Source of the DNA: Limnomonas spitsbergensis
Taxonomy: Eukaryota; Chlorophyta; Chlorophyceae; Chlamydomonadales
NCBI GenBank assembly: GCA_037349105.1
Contig: JAYJMM010000009.1
Location: forward strand, 4,195,001 to 4,259,000
Direction of reading: 5' to 3'
DNA: 64,000 nt
Positions 52,601-63,984 of this stretch are shown here, piece after piece; position 1 is the stretch's first letter, and the number at the start of each line of letters is the position of its first letter. Both the position numbers and the translations under genes were made by a program. The notes under the pieces were generated by a model, which was not told where the DNA came from, did not search any database, and saw only the letters and a list, made by a program, of their open reading frames with translations.

Positions 52601-55600
52601 CATGGTCACCTATAGCCCTGATCACAGAAATGCAACCTTGGACTCTAAACCCATAAGCCTGAGCGTCATTCCATTCATTTGATCGCGGGGCATGCACCCA
52701 GCACCCGCAGGTTCAACTAGTGAGATGCAGGCTCAAATAGACCCTGAACCCTTAAAAGCCCCTGTCCCTGGAATTTATTGCAACCTCCCCCTCCCTAGGT
52801 GCCATTGCCCAGTCCCCAATCTTCCTGCTGGGTGATGTCCAGCTGGACCACCTCCCTGCCGAGGAGCGATTCACCTTCATGTCCGGGCTCCTGGTGAGGG
52901 TACAAAGACCCTGGCCTCACATCAGGAAGATTGGGCAATGCACGGTTGTGACGGCCGGCCTGATTAAGATGCCACGCAATTTGTACGGTTATATAGACAG
53001 AATACCACTGTTCACTATGCGACAGGCCATCTCACGTCACACCTGAAAGAAAGAAAGCTACCCCCTGTGGGAGGCGTGAGAGTTAAGGAAACAGCGCAGC
53101 CTGGGCCGAAGCCACATCCGCGCCGTTATACCGTTACACCTGAGTCTATTTTACTGTGTCAGAGCTCAACACTGAACAGGACCAACCATGATTCAGCCCC
53201 ATTTAGCCCCTAGACTTGTTCCTGCTTTTGATGGGTGTGCAAGCATATATGGCTACTTCACTCAAACGGCTCATCTAAGCTCAACACAGAACAGGACCAA
53301 CCATGATCCAGCCCCATTTAGCCCCTAGACTTGTCCCTGCTTTTGATGGGTGTGCAAGCATATATGGTTACTGCACTCAATTGGCTCATCTTAGCCTACG
53401 CATCGGCCCCCTCTGTGACAGTTTGACCCTCCCCTGACAGCTGACATGGCTGTACCGTCCCTGGGTTGTGCAGTCTCGTAGAGGATTGAAAGGAGAGGGG
53501 TGGATGTCATACCTTGATTGGAAAACATCCACTCCCCACCCCTGGCCCCTGGCCCCTGGCCCCTGGCCCCTCGCCCCTGCCCTCATTTGATTTGTCTTGC
53601 AGGCTTCCATCCTGGAAGTGCTGTCTCCAGGACAGGGACTGGTCATGCTTATTCAACTTTTTTCTGCTTCACATACATCTTAACGCCCACATGCAGGCAG
53701 CTGGCCTTCAAGTGCCCTCCCCAGGACATACATCAGAGTTGCTTCCCTGAGTTCAACTTTAGTATATGCCTCACACGTATCGCACCCTTATTTTGTACCA
53801 CGTGCAGGCAGCTGGCCTTCAAGTGCCCTCCCCTGGTTGTGCTGGCATCCTCGGTCGCCCCTTCATCGACAGCTTTCAAGCCGTGGAGCTCTATTTCGGG
53901 ACTGTCCTTGGATCCAGATCCGACACAAATGGGCCTGTTACAGCTATGGACGGCGTTGCCGCGGATGAGACAGCAGCTGCAGTGGGAACGGTGGCATCAG
54001 CCTTCGACCCAGCGGCGGCAACTTCAGCTGCAGCCGCAGTGGGATCAGTCGCGTCAGCCCTGAATCCTGCTGCAGAAGCAGGCGCAGCAGGAGCAGTGGC
54101 TTCGGCCCTGGATCCGGAAGCAGCTGCACCCGCAGCAGCAGCGGTAGGATCAGTAGCAGCTGCCCTAGATCCTGCAACGTCAGCCACTGCGTTGGATCCT
54201 TCCGAGCGAATCGAAGCCCAAAATGAGGTACGGTTCCACCAGGAGTACACCACCCACCACAGCCTACTCAAAGGCAGCGGCGGTGGTGCCGCTGGACTTT
54301 CCGCCGCGGTCCAAATGGGAGTGTTGGGTGAGACTGGGCTGTGGGGCGTTCAGCTGCGGGTCTCAGTGCCCATCCCGACTACCCCTTCCTCTTCCTCGGA
54401 CCCAAACTCCCCTGCACCGACTGCTGATGCTGCCAGTGGTGGTCGTGGTGGTGAGAGGGCCGGGTACCGTGAAGTGATTGTCCCTGCACTCGTGGACACG
54501 GGCGCCCCCGGGACCATCCTCAACCGCGCAGCTGCGTTGCAGCTGGGCCTGATAGATGCCCAGCCGCCTCCAGCACTGCAGCAGCAGAAGAGGGAGGAGC
54601 CCAAGGGCTTGTTCGGGAAGCTGGTCGCAGGGATTGGCTCTGCGGTGGCTGCGCGGCCTCAGCCGGTGGTGGGTGCGGTGATGGGCCTGCAGCTGCCGGG
54701 CAAGGAAGTCATGTTGGAGGTGCAGGTGATCAAGGTAGGCATCAGTGGAGTGGGTGGGAGGGGCGCAGCAGGGGGTGAAGAGGTGGGTGGATGTGTGAGT
54801 TGGTGTTGCGATGGGCCTGCAGCTGCTGGGCTAGGTGGTCATGTTGGTGCAGGTGACCAAGGTAGGCATCAGTAAAGTGGGTGGGAGGGGCGCAGCAGGG
54901 GGTGAAGAGGTGGGCGGATGTGTGGGCAGGTGTTGTGGCAGGCCTGCAGCTGCTGGGCAAGGAGGTCATGTTGGAGGTGCTGGTGCAGGTGGGAGGTATC
55001 AGTGGAGTGGGTGGGAAGATGGAGGGTGGGGGGGCAGCAAGGGTTGGCTTGCGCTGTGGCGAGCCTGCGGCTGCCGGGAAAGGAAGTCATGATGGAGGTG
55101 CAGGTGATGAAGGTAAGCATCAGTGGAGTGGGTGGGAAGGGGGCAGCAGGGGTGAAGAGGTGAAGAAGTGGGTGGATGTGCGGGCTGGCGCTGTGCAAGG
55201 CCTGATGCTGCCGGGCAAAGAAGTCATGTTGGAGGTGCAGGTGCAGGAGGTCGGAATCAGTGGAGTGAGTGGGAGGGGGGCAGCAGGGGTGAAGAGGTGG
55301 GTCGATATGCTGGCTGGCGCTGTGCCAGCCTGCTGCTGCTGGGCAAGCAGGGCTCGTCGGCCCGCCTCGGCCCGCCTCTGGGCCCTGAGGCCCGCCTCGG
55401 CCTGGGATTGCAAGGACGCCAGTAGGACACCTAAGCTAGCCCGCTTCAGAGAACCAGCGGGATCGCTCAGGGGGATCCGCCACGGTTCTATTAGCTACTG
55501 TACCGGCCCTTTGGGGGGGGGGGGAGCAACTTTACCCCGATAACTCTCTAAAGCGCATCGCGACCTTCACGTATGGGACCCAAACAGTGCCTGAAGGGTT

Positions 55601-56441
55601 ACCGGGCAGGTGATGAAGGAAGGCGTCAGTGGAGTGGCTGGGAAGATGGAGAGTGGGAGGGCAGCAGGGGTGGAGAGGTGGGTGGATGTGTGGGCTGGCG
55701 CTGTGTCAGGCCTGCTGCTGCTGGGCAAGAGGGTCTTGTCAGAGGTGCTGATGCTCAAGGTGGGTGGGTACAGCAGGGGTGGTGAGGTGGGAGGTGGGTT
55801 GGGTGGGGGGATGTAATAGCAGCTGGGGCATGTTGGAGGTGCTGCTCGCAAGGTGGTTGGGTGGTGGGTGCGTGGATGAAGCGGATCTACCGGTAATGAG
55901 TAGGGATGTGGTTTAGGTGCCTTAGGGGGTCCAACGGCGAAGTGGTTATGGGAGGGGGGGGGGCTGCTCAAGGAGGGGGGGGGGGGTCGATGTGGGCTTT
56001 AGGGAGCACGCTTCGTTACTACTGGTAAGCTGTGGTCAAAATCGTCGCATCAACAATGCCATTTGATGACCTAACTGCCCCGCCAATTTATCGCAGGCGG
56101 CTGGAGCAGTGGGAGTGGAAGGTACTGCAGGCGACGCCGCCTCTTCGAGTGGTGCAGGCCAGGACGAGACGGCCATCGGGGCTGACGGAAGCAGCAGCAG
56201 CAGAAGTGCCGAGGCATCATCGTCCCCAAGCAGCAGTGACAGCAGCAGTGGGGATAGCAGCAGCAGCAACAGTGTGGACTGGGCTCCTGTCGGTTGTGTG
56301 AAGCCTATGGTGGGGGATCTGCCTGGGTTTGCGGTGCTTGGGGTTACACCGGGGCAGCCGGCCGCGATTCTGGGTCTGGATGCCTTTCTCGCTTTGGGTA
56401 ACGTTGTTTTCTGCCCCAAGGAGAGGCTCATGCTGTTTTGA
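49652..56441 (+). CDS. Aspartic-protease-like protein with two DTG motifs, six exons, complete
   Basis: Exons: 49652-49951, 50407-50659, 52061-52150, 52799-52893, 53808-54734 and 56097-56441. GT-AG introns, exact phase joins, total 2010 nt (669 aa plus stop). The N-terminal ~95 residues are Ser/Thr/Arg/Pro-rich with almost no acidic residues, like a plastid transit peptide. First motif FILDTGSSVNIL (D183; split by intron 2). Then a Gly/Ala linker, IFLLGDVQLDHLP, and AGILGRPFIDSF (ILG-like). An Ala-rich repeat linker (AAVGSVASALDP, about 295-380) follows, then the second motif PALVDTGAPGTILN (D476) and a C-terminal ILGLDAFL. Two DTG lobes, each with an ILG-like hydrophobic block, fit a bilobal or duplicated retropepsin-like aspartic protease. 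I do not know a specific name or substrate. Exon edges are heavily tandem-duplicated (see repeat entries). Confidence 0.82.
50647..51300 (+). repeat. ~132-bp array repeating the exon 2 end and its donor site
   Basis: The sequence attctggatacag-GTGGGTGGCTG recurs near 50647, 50779, 50912 and 51040, with a weaker copy at 51291. Each has the coding end for the ILDT motif and a GT donor. Later copies read ttctagacac, changing the protease motif codons little, and keep a GT. Confidence 0.75.
51449..52150 (+). repeat. Repeated copies of exon 3 with acceptor site
   Basis: gcag-GCTCATCCGTGAACATTC-like starts occur at 51449, 51807, about 51932 and 52061. Only the last gives an exon in frame to the next donor. 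The third has lost the AG. Copies one and two keep the acceptor but run into stops. Spacing of the last three is about 125-129 bp. Confidence 0.75.
52217..52780 (+). repeat. Intron 3 minisatellites (~95 bp and 21 bp)
   Basis: A gcatgcaaccagcaccagca unit occurs near 52217, 52312 and 52677. Between them (52397-52585) lie about nine perfect or near-perfect 21-bp repeats with the core CCCTGGATGTCACACCTTTA. The 21-bp unit is a multiple of three, so spurious open frames arise in both strands. Confidence 0.85.
53045..53148 (+). repeat. Dispersed ~95-bp repeat, copy 2
   Basis: Inverse orientation to 41443-41534, highly similar across CCTGTGGGAGGCGTGAGAG and CAGCCTGGGC. In intron 4 of the protease-like gene. 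Confidence 0.55.
53160..53400 (+). repeat. 117-bp tandem duplication in intron 4
   Basis: Two units beginning agctcaacac-gaacaggacc and containing CCCCATTTAGCCCCTAGACT and GTGTGCAAGCATATATGG follow directly, with few differences. Confidence 0.85.
53603..53830 (+). repeat. Repeated copies of exon 5 start with acceptor site
   Basis: Exon-start-like sequences after AG lie at 53603 (more diverged), 53697 and 53808, sharing GCAGCTGGCCTTCAAGTGCC in the last two. Only the last continues in frame for 309 codons. Spacing is 94 and 111 bp. Confidence 0.7.
54687..55780 (+). repeat. ~125-bp array repeating the exon 5 end and its donor site
   Basis: About seven units beginning gcctgcagctgccgggcaagg and including an aaggtaggcatcagtgga donor context, near 54687, 54817, 54943, 55063, 55201, 55329 and 55709. 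The first is the exon 5 end; later copies lie in intron 5. Many keep an AAG-GT-like donor. Confidence 0.8.
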
Positions 56442-56640
56442 GCCTTGTATTTCGGTCATGGTCCTGTCTGGACATCCCACATCGTTGGCGAGGCGCTGTT
56501 CTGCCCCAAAGAGAGGCTCATGCTGTTTTGAGCCTTGTATGGCGGTCTTGGTCCTGTCTGGACATTCCACATCGTTGGCGAGGTGCTGTTCTGCTCCAAG
56601 GAGAGGCCTCTGCTGTTTTGAGCCTTGTCTGGACCTGAAC
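56411..56640 (+). repeat. 90-bp array over the stop codon of the last exon
   Basis: CTGCCCCAAGGAGAGGCTC followed by atgctgttttgagcc (containing the TGA stop) recurs at 56411, 56501 and 56591. Only the first is in the gene; the others are in the 3' flank. Confidence 0.85.
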
Positions 56641-56649
56641 GGACACTTA

Positions 56650-59600
56650 TGGCGAGAGGGCCAGGCAGTGCGAAACGGAGGGAAACAAGCCACAAGAACC
56701 AAAACCCAAAACAGCAATACGGAGGCAAAAAGTATTATATCTGAAGGAGGGGCTCTTGACTAGTGGTGCTGTCTTGAAAGAAAGGGAAAGTGTGACACCC
56801 GAATGGAAACCTGCTGTCCATCATTTGTTGTGGGTAGAGAAATAAAAAGACGCGCGTCTGTGGGCGCAGACTTAGGGAACCCGTTATGCTAGCAACAGCG
56901 GGTGTAGCTTGCCATTCTCCATGATTACGTAGGGAGCTTGTATCACTGTCATGTTGTTCTGAGGTTTCAGCCTCCTCTTTACAACTTGGACGTGAAAGGA
57001 AGAGTCTGATTGTAGGCAAGAGTTTGTCTCTTGACGTTTTGTTGCCACGTTTGGTTAAGAAGTTTGGCAGGTTGCTATGAGGGTCACTGAAGTCTTGAGC
57101 CTGCCTACTGTTTATTCTTCAAGGGACTGGCAAGATGGTGTTGAACCCCGAGGAGAAGCCCTTCTGTTTGTGATGGCTCCCACCCTAAAAACAATTGAAA
57201 ATGATAAATTCCCCACACCGTCATGTCTGCCTGCCCCTGGCACTACTTACCCACCCACATTGCCCTCACGAAAAATGATACCAAATCGGGCACAGGAGCA
57301 AGCCAATAACGTTACACCTCTGGGCCCGCTTAAAGCTCGGCCGCGTGGGCACATAACTGTCCAGAAGGAAGAAAATAATAAACTACAAGGAAGAGGGGGG
57401 GGAAGGAACAAAAGGAGAGGCCGGGAGGGCAAAGAAGACCAATTCCGACACCTGAGTTCCAGTAGAGAGTAGCCCTGAACAAAGCCGCTCAAAAAATGCC
57501 ACAAAAGCAAGCTTATGCCACCCCTGCTTAGCCGCGAGGGCGCCACTGATCAGAAGAGAGAAGAGAAGAAACTAAGAATGGGGCAAACAACATCCACAAC
57601 AACAAAGAAAAGCACATGAGCAGGTGCGCGGACACAGTAACCATAGCAAATAGACGTTTCATGCTGTAGTAATAAAGATAGGAGAGTGCTCAGTCTCTGC
57701 GTCGAAGGTAATGGCGCTTCTGTATTGAATTAAACACTGCAGCACACTAATTCACGAGCCCGGCCTAGAGAAAAAAACGCACCGTTCAATACTTGTTTGC
57801 AATAGGCCTGGTGTATGCGTGCTGCGGTGTCTCCTTCTACCTCAGCCAACTGGCGTAAACGATAATAGAGCAAGCGATATGCGCTTCTTTAGGGGGAGAG
57901 AGGGTTCAGAACTGCCGAACGCTCGGCCGCGTGGGCTGATGGGAATGACAATGCTCAATTCCAGGCACCAGGTCTTACCTTCTTCTTTGGACCATAGGTA
58001 GTAGTTGAGCAGGGCATGAGTAATGGACATGAGATACGGCAAGGCGAGGTATGGGAATCCACAGCCCCATAGACATGTGGAAGCGCGGCCTACAAAATAA
58101 AGTGCCTGTCTCACCAGCGTACTTACCTGTACTTAATGGAGGAGCTATACATGAAATTTGATGCATGCAAGAATAGCTCCGAACCTGCAGCGACTGACAT
58201 ACATACAGGTACCTAGGCTAGTATCTCGAGCTCTCCAAGGTCTAATCAAGTTCCTGTCTCTTTGATTTTGATTCATTTGTTATGGCCGTTCAACCAGACC
58301 GGTGAGACCGCACTCAAATCAGATATGCACCCTAGCACCAGCCAGCACTGACTGCTCTTTACATCGCTTTTGACACGTACGTCACCTGTAAATGGCCTGA
58401 AACTTCCTCCCCATGTGACGCGCAGCTGATTCCATCTTTGGTTGACACTTGGCACTTGGCAGGTTGGTTGAGTTACTTGAGTACGTACCAATGACCCATG
58501 CACAGTTATCGGCATGTGCTCTGAGTTTGGGCAATGACACTTGATCTCTGGGGGCTCAGTTCGCTAGCAAACAGCGTTTCTATCTCGACAACAGTTGCCA
58601 CGCAATGACTTCGTGTCATGCAGCTGTGTACTGCCAAATCAGGGTGTTGGGCATGTCAGACGTACCGTAGTCACGGACGTGTTTCGTTATTTCCGAATTT
58701 CGTTGTTGCTTAAAAAGTCGCAGTTTTGGCGATTTTTTTGATTCGTTGCCCCTTAACATGAAAAATTCCAGTCAAAAACATTTTCACGACTGATTTCGTT
58801 GCTCCTTGAAGAACGATCAAAATAACGAAATACGTCCGTGACTACGGTACTCAAAAATTGAAATGTCGACAACATGCCATCAGCGTGTTGCATGCAACAG
58901 GCGCGTGTATCGTCAACAGCACCACAACAAAGACGAAGCAAGTTCTACGTCTCGCCATGCTTCATTAATTCATGCATTGTGGAATCACGCTGAGGCGCAC
59001 GTCGAACGAGGCGAACCTCGAAATCGTGTACGGTACATCTGTGACTCTGTGTGATGTGTTCGCTTCGAGCCCGAGCTGCACTCCGTTGAACTGTCGCCTC
59101 TGTTGGTAGCTGGTGCTAGGTTAACGAACAAGGTAACGCTTGCTGCAGCAAATTAGGCACCCCAGGCAGCTGCCTGGTCTGTCTGATGACTGCCGTGGTA
59201 GGTCTCTGTCTTGGGCCGTCAGTCGGCAGACACAGCAGGAGAGACATGTGGTGAATCTGTTATTTAGCCCGGCGGCCCGTCAATTTCTAGGGATATGTAT
59301 GTCGTGGCTCCAGGCGTATGATTTTGTACCCCTACCTCCACGTGTTTGCAGACCTTCGTCTCGGCTCGCCGGGACTGACTTGCCAAGGTTGCAGGAGCGT
59401 TGCCGTACATCATCCGGCAAGCGTCACCGCAGTCGTCAGCTCCTCATCGGCATAGAAAGATTGGCGGTGGACGAAGGATATAAACACAAGGTCGGTGGTG
59501 GTTGCCAAGGTAGGCATCAAGCTAGCCTGATCCAGGCAACTGGATGTTGCCGGTAGCCCGGTATGTATGCGTAACCCAGCCACAAAGTGTACCGTACATC

Positions 59601-61080
59601 TTTGATAGTTTGCTATTTGGCGAGCCAATATGTGAAGAGAAGACAACGAAACCAGTAGATTTAATAAACCAGCAAGATTATTCTAGCCTGTTTGTCTGTG
59701 TGCAAGGCGATTTGTTTATGTTTTTTTAGGCTATGCCTACATACTCACATTTCTGTCTTTCTGACGTCGAATGTGCAACGAAGTCCTTCGTCATCACGTC
59801 ATCCGAACACCATGCTATGAAGGGTGGACAAACTAGTTACCCTAGCATCCCAAACCTGCATTCGAGGAACCTCCAATTTCCCCCTTCTGGTCAACCCCTG
59901 CTCCATGGTGGCCAAGAAAAAAATCAGCATCTGCCCTTGGCGCCAGCTGCACCCTAGGGTCCCAGGAGGCATCCCAAAATATATGAATGTTAACTTGCAC
60001 CTTGTGATATTGCTCTATCGACCATGAAATGTCTGTGATGCGGATATAGATCTTCGGCTCATTTTTATTTTGCTGCGACTTAAAAAGGTGTGAGGCTGGC
60101 TGCCCAACCCCAGAAAACCCGAGAGGCAAACAAAATAAAAAAGCCCGGATGCACGTCTGGCCCTCGTCCGCAGCTGAGAAAAGGCGAGCAGGAACAGAAA
60201 AAGTACGCGACCAACAAGCACTCAAACGGCCGCAATAACTCAGGCGTAAAAAGTAAGAGAGTAATGAAGGTCTGAAAAAAAGTGAACTGGTGCCCCACCT
60301 CGGCACCATTCTAGCTAAACACACTACCGCCAAAAATCCACCTAAAGCGGTAGCCAACGTCTCCACCAAAACCGTAAAAATGGCACCCAACGACAGAAGG
60401 AGTCAAGAGCCAGAAAAGTAGCTGCCTGGACACTAAAAGGGAAAAAAGGGAAAATAAGACCCAAAGACACGGCCCCCCACCCTCAAAGACACAAATCGCA
60501 GACTAGAAGCTATAAGGCCAACTCACGAAGGGGCGAGAGGGGGCACAGCGACCGGAAGGCTCACTGCTCGCAGGCATGCAGCACATTTTCCTTGTTCACA
60601 TTTCCTTACATTTTCCCTTTCACACTGCCTGTCCCATTCAAAAAAGGCTATTTTGGGGTGGCCTGTAGCCCTGTACGCACTAGACGTCGTGACTACTGTG
60701 ACAGCAGCAGGAAATACCTCAATCCTGCAGGGGGGTGATGGCACCTAGCTCGGTATTTCCTAGGATGATGCCTTAGGAGCAAAACAAAAATAGTGATTAT
60801 TTAGTGCTTGCCAAACCACATTTTGGCTGCCCTTGGGATGCCCACTGGGCTGATGGGAGCCACAGCGTTGCCGGCCTATGGCCAGTGGCACAAGCAGCAG
60901 ATTTTGATACAACTGGGTCCCTCTGCCACAGGCCTGGATGCAGCTGAATTGTGATGGATACACCCCAACAAAAAACGGGATCTAACCCCGCAGTGATACC
61001 GTGCAAGTAGGGTCGCCTTGGCCTTAGGAGGCTTGATGCAGCAAGCCCTGTTGCTTGGGCGATGGAGCAATCATGGAGCC
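56650..61080. other. No supported gene
   Basis: Several frames of 60-180 codons (for example 57077-57472 plus, 59842-60390 minus) lack any domain I recognise and have no supported splice structure. A dispersed repeat lies at 60085-60160. A 58.6-58.9 kb stretch is AT-rich with a loose inverted repeat around cgtagtcacggacgt and acgtccgtgactacg (58667 and 58832). Confidence 0.4.
60085..60160. repeat. Dispersed ~75-bp repeat, copy 2
   Basis: Same orientation and order of words as 45545-45620, including GGCTGCCCAACCC and AAAAAAGCCCGGATGCAC. Confidence 0.5.
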
Positions 61081-61082
61081 TC

Positions 61083-61152
61083 CCTAAACCCTAAACCCCA
61101 AAGTCTCAACCCTTAACCCCCAAACCCTTAACCCTAATCCCTAAACCCTTGA
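61083..61152 (+). repeat. Interstitial plant-type telomeric repeats, degenerate
   Basis: About ten CCCTAAA-related heptamers (ccctaaa, cccttaa, ccctaat) in a run of about 70 bp. Divergence and unique DNA on both sides show an internal site, not a chromosome end. Confidence 0.65.
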
Positions 61153-61159
61153 GTGGAGG

Positions 61160-61920
61160 CCCGTTAGGGCTCGGTTTCCATCGGCCTGGTGGTGGCTGTC
61201 TGGTTGTCCGGCATATGTGATTTGACACAAACTAAAACAAACTCTGCCTACAAGTACTATATTCTTAAAAGGCAGAAACGGAGGACGTGACGTCATCTGG
61301 CAGGATGATTATGTATTTGAAGGAGTTTGGGACTGATTGGTGAGAGACCACTCAGGAAGCAATTGGGTAGGTGCTACATTTTTTGTGGGGAGCTGGTCTG
61401 AAGATGGTAGGTGCATGACAGCTTTGGTAGGTCAGAGAAACATAAGCAATATTCTTAGTGCGCTAGCCAATAATGTTTAAACTACCAGTTTTAATCCCAC
61501 TGACCCATGGATATGGGGGAGGTGAGTAGCAGTGAGCGCACATTATGCCCATACCGGTATGATAACATCAATAATACAACAAGAAACTGATGAGGGGCTA
61601 CCTGGAGAATTAGACTCACAACAGGGAGCACCTACTAGACGCATCGCTCCTGCACACCTTCTCTCTTATCCTAGCTTGGTGGCTCGAGCTTTTTACCGCT
61701 TCTGTATGTGTTCATGCATTTTTGGTCAGGGGTTGCGTTTTGTTTGTTTATCGAGGAGGAGGGCGGGGGGGCTGTTTATCCCCTCACTGTCCTGCTTCCC
61801 TGTGTAGCCTCGCCTATACCGCTTTGAGGGCCATACTCCCATGCATCAATTCCCTGCTGGACTGTGACAAATCATGAAACCTCCTCCAGCAGGCGGGGCC
61901 GGCCAGGGGAGAACGATCAT
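61160..61920. other. No gene recognised; 5' flank of the last gene
   Basis: Contains ACCGGTAT near 61552 and a 91-codon frame without a known domain. Probably the promoter and 5' UTR of the gene starting at 61929; no core promoter motif is clear. Confidence 0.35.
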
Positions 61921-61928
61921 CCATCATC

Positions 61929-63984
61929 ATGCCTGTCGAGGAGGAAGGGGAGCAGACCACCGCATTGGCGGTGCTAGCGGCATGGCCGCTGCCGCCGTCT
62001 CTAGAGGCGCGGTTAGCTGCACTTGCTGCTGCAGTAATGATTCCTGAACCTGAGGACATTTCTGGAGATTCAATCAACAAGGCTGCCCAGGGCTTGAAGG
62101 AGGTGGCTGGCAGCACCGTCACCGAATCCTCTGCCGCTAATGGCGGCGGCGGCGGAAGCGGCGTGGCGGCAGCTATCGCAGAGCTACTCAGGATCAGCCC
62201 GTCCTTCCGTAAAGAGCACGCGAGTACCCTTCGGCGCGCGGGAGTGGCCGGTCCGTTGGTGAGGCACATGGCCGGCCGGGCGCGTGGAGCAGCGGGGCAG
62301 CGGCTGGCGGCGGCGGAGCTGGCTGGCCGGCTGGCTGAGCTAGACCTGTCGATGCCAGAGCTGCTCGTGCGGTCTGGGCTGGTAAGAGAAAAGGCAGAAA
62401 TTAAAGCTACTGCAGTGGTATAATCAGCCATTGGTTATTTTGGTGCACCAGATATCCCTTGGGGGTAGCCAGAAGGCGGCCGCCACTGAGCCGATTGGGA
62501 CCAAACCTTAAACGGCCTACGGCTGGTGCCCGTGGCCCCCAAGACCAGCCAACCTTGGGCCGGTATGAAACTGAAATGCAGCTGTAGCCTAGCAGAATTG
62601 CCAGGGATATTAGCCACAGGAGCACTTGGTAGACACCGCCCCATCATCATTAATTAGAGGTACCGGATGCGAAAGAGAGGTACTTCTTGTGGGGCATGGG
62701 ACGTCATAAAACAGCGCAGCACATACAAGGCAACCCCTGTTTGTATTATTTTGCACGTTTGCAGATGCCGCTAGATGATGAATTCAGGATAGCACCATCT
62801 GGCTACCGGTAGTCAACATGCATCGTATCCGGATTTCGCTGGCTCTGACTTTGCAAAGTGCTCGGATTTTCTGTAACGGCAACGAGCACGCTCTGGTATC
62901 CTGCTCCAGAAACGGGCTGTTTCGTGCACCTTAGTCGAAATTCTCCTTTCACACCACCGGTTCACACCACGGGTTCACACCGGGATATCGAACCTGAAAA
63001 ATGCCAGGGGCGGACCAGGGTCACCGGATCATGGCCACAAGCGCACCCGGGCTGTTTTTTCCTTAACGTTTTCAGGTTTTCAAGGATAAAAGATATTATA
63101 TATATAAATAAAAGATATTCTATATATGATTAAATAAAAACATGCGGCAGATTTTACAAGATTTTGTTTTTAGCTACGCTAATGGTGTACGGCCAGCATC
63201 TAGGAGCCTTAGAAATAAATAAATAAATAAATAGACACACAAACAAGTGTGTGGTTTAGGGAAGCCGCCCATTTCGGCCGAAGCATGGGACATGGCTACC
63301 GTTTATGGGGCATGGTGCAGCCTTACTGCTCTAGAGAGGTATCTGTCCTCGCCAGTTTTCTGATGGCATTTCAAATTTGACCGATGCGTTTTTTTTTGTC
63401 ACTGCTGTTGCCCCTGTTGCAGGTGCGGGTTGTGTGCCTAGATGGGCTGCACAGCTCAAACTACATTGTGGTTGACGCGCAGGAGGATGGCAAGGTCACG
63501 GAAACGGTGCTGGTGGCCAGGTGCGCAAGAAGTAGCAGGGGGTAAGAGCGAAAGAAATAACGGGGAGAAGTAGCCGGAGAAAATACCGAAAGAAATGGCG
63601 GAAAACTGCACCCCACTAGGTATGGACATCATGCGGATTAAGGGAACAGCGCAGATCACGGTTGAGGCCAGGTGCCTTACTGTTGGTGTTCTGTTGGTGT
63701 TGCAGCTGTTAAAATGTATGCAAATCTTAGGCGTAAGATACCCCAAACCTCTGCCAGTTGCTTCCTTTTTTTCTTTCTTTTTAAGTTTCACTAGCACTAC
63801 TAGCACTGAACCAGTAACCCCTCACCATAAACGCTAAGACGCTGCTGATGCGCTATCCTGTAACCCCATTTTCATATGCTTTTGCAGTTACCTCAAGACG
63901 CTGCTGATCTGCATCCGAGGTCTGACATCCGGGTCCATTGAGGCAATTTTCGACACTTTGTTTAAGCTGGATGCAGTAACCAAG
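61929..63984 (+). CDS. 5' part of an unidentified helical-repeat-like protein (three exons, continues past the window)
   Basis: ATG at 61929 (MPVEEEGEQ). Exons 61929-62381, 63423-63520 and 63888-63984 have GT-AG junctions and matching phases, giving about 216 residues before the window edge. Exon 1 is Ala/Leu-rich and helical (SLEARLAALAAAV, GVAAAIAELLRIS, AAAELAGRLAELDL), with a Gly run; the pattern recalls armadillo/HEAT-type repeats but I see no diagnostic motif. Exons 2-3 read VRVVCLDGLHSSNYIVVDA and SYLKTLLICIRGLTSGSIEA. No known function assigned. Upstream start supported by the first in-frame ATG of a clean exon. Confidence 0.65.
62390..63415. other. Intron 1 of the last gene
   Basis: No ORF with a domain. 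Contains AT-rich sequence (63090-63130) and an AAAT microsatellite (about 63212-63233). Confidence 0.5.
63212..63233 (+). repeat. AAAT microsatellite
   Basis: About five perfect aaat units, within an intron. Confidence 0.8.

Noticed and set aside
57077..57472. 131-codon plus-strand ORF with ATG
   Set aside because: Low-complexity C terminus (Gly/Arg/Glu), no domain, no transcript-like context.
59842..60390. 182-codon minus-strand ORF
   Set aside because: No family recognised, no splice support, and it crosses a dispersed repeat; coding status cannot be supported.
61083..61152. Chromosome end
   Set aside because: Repeats are degenerate, short and flanked by unique DNA with a gene only 800 bp away.
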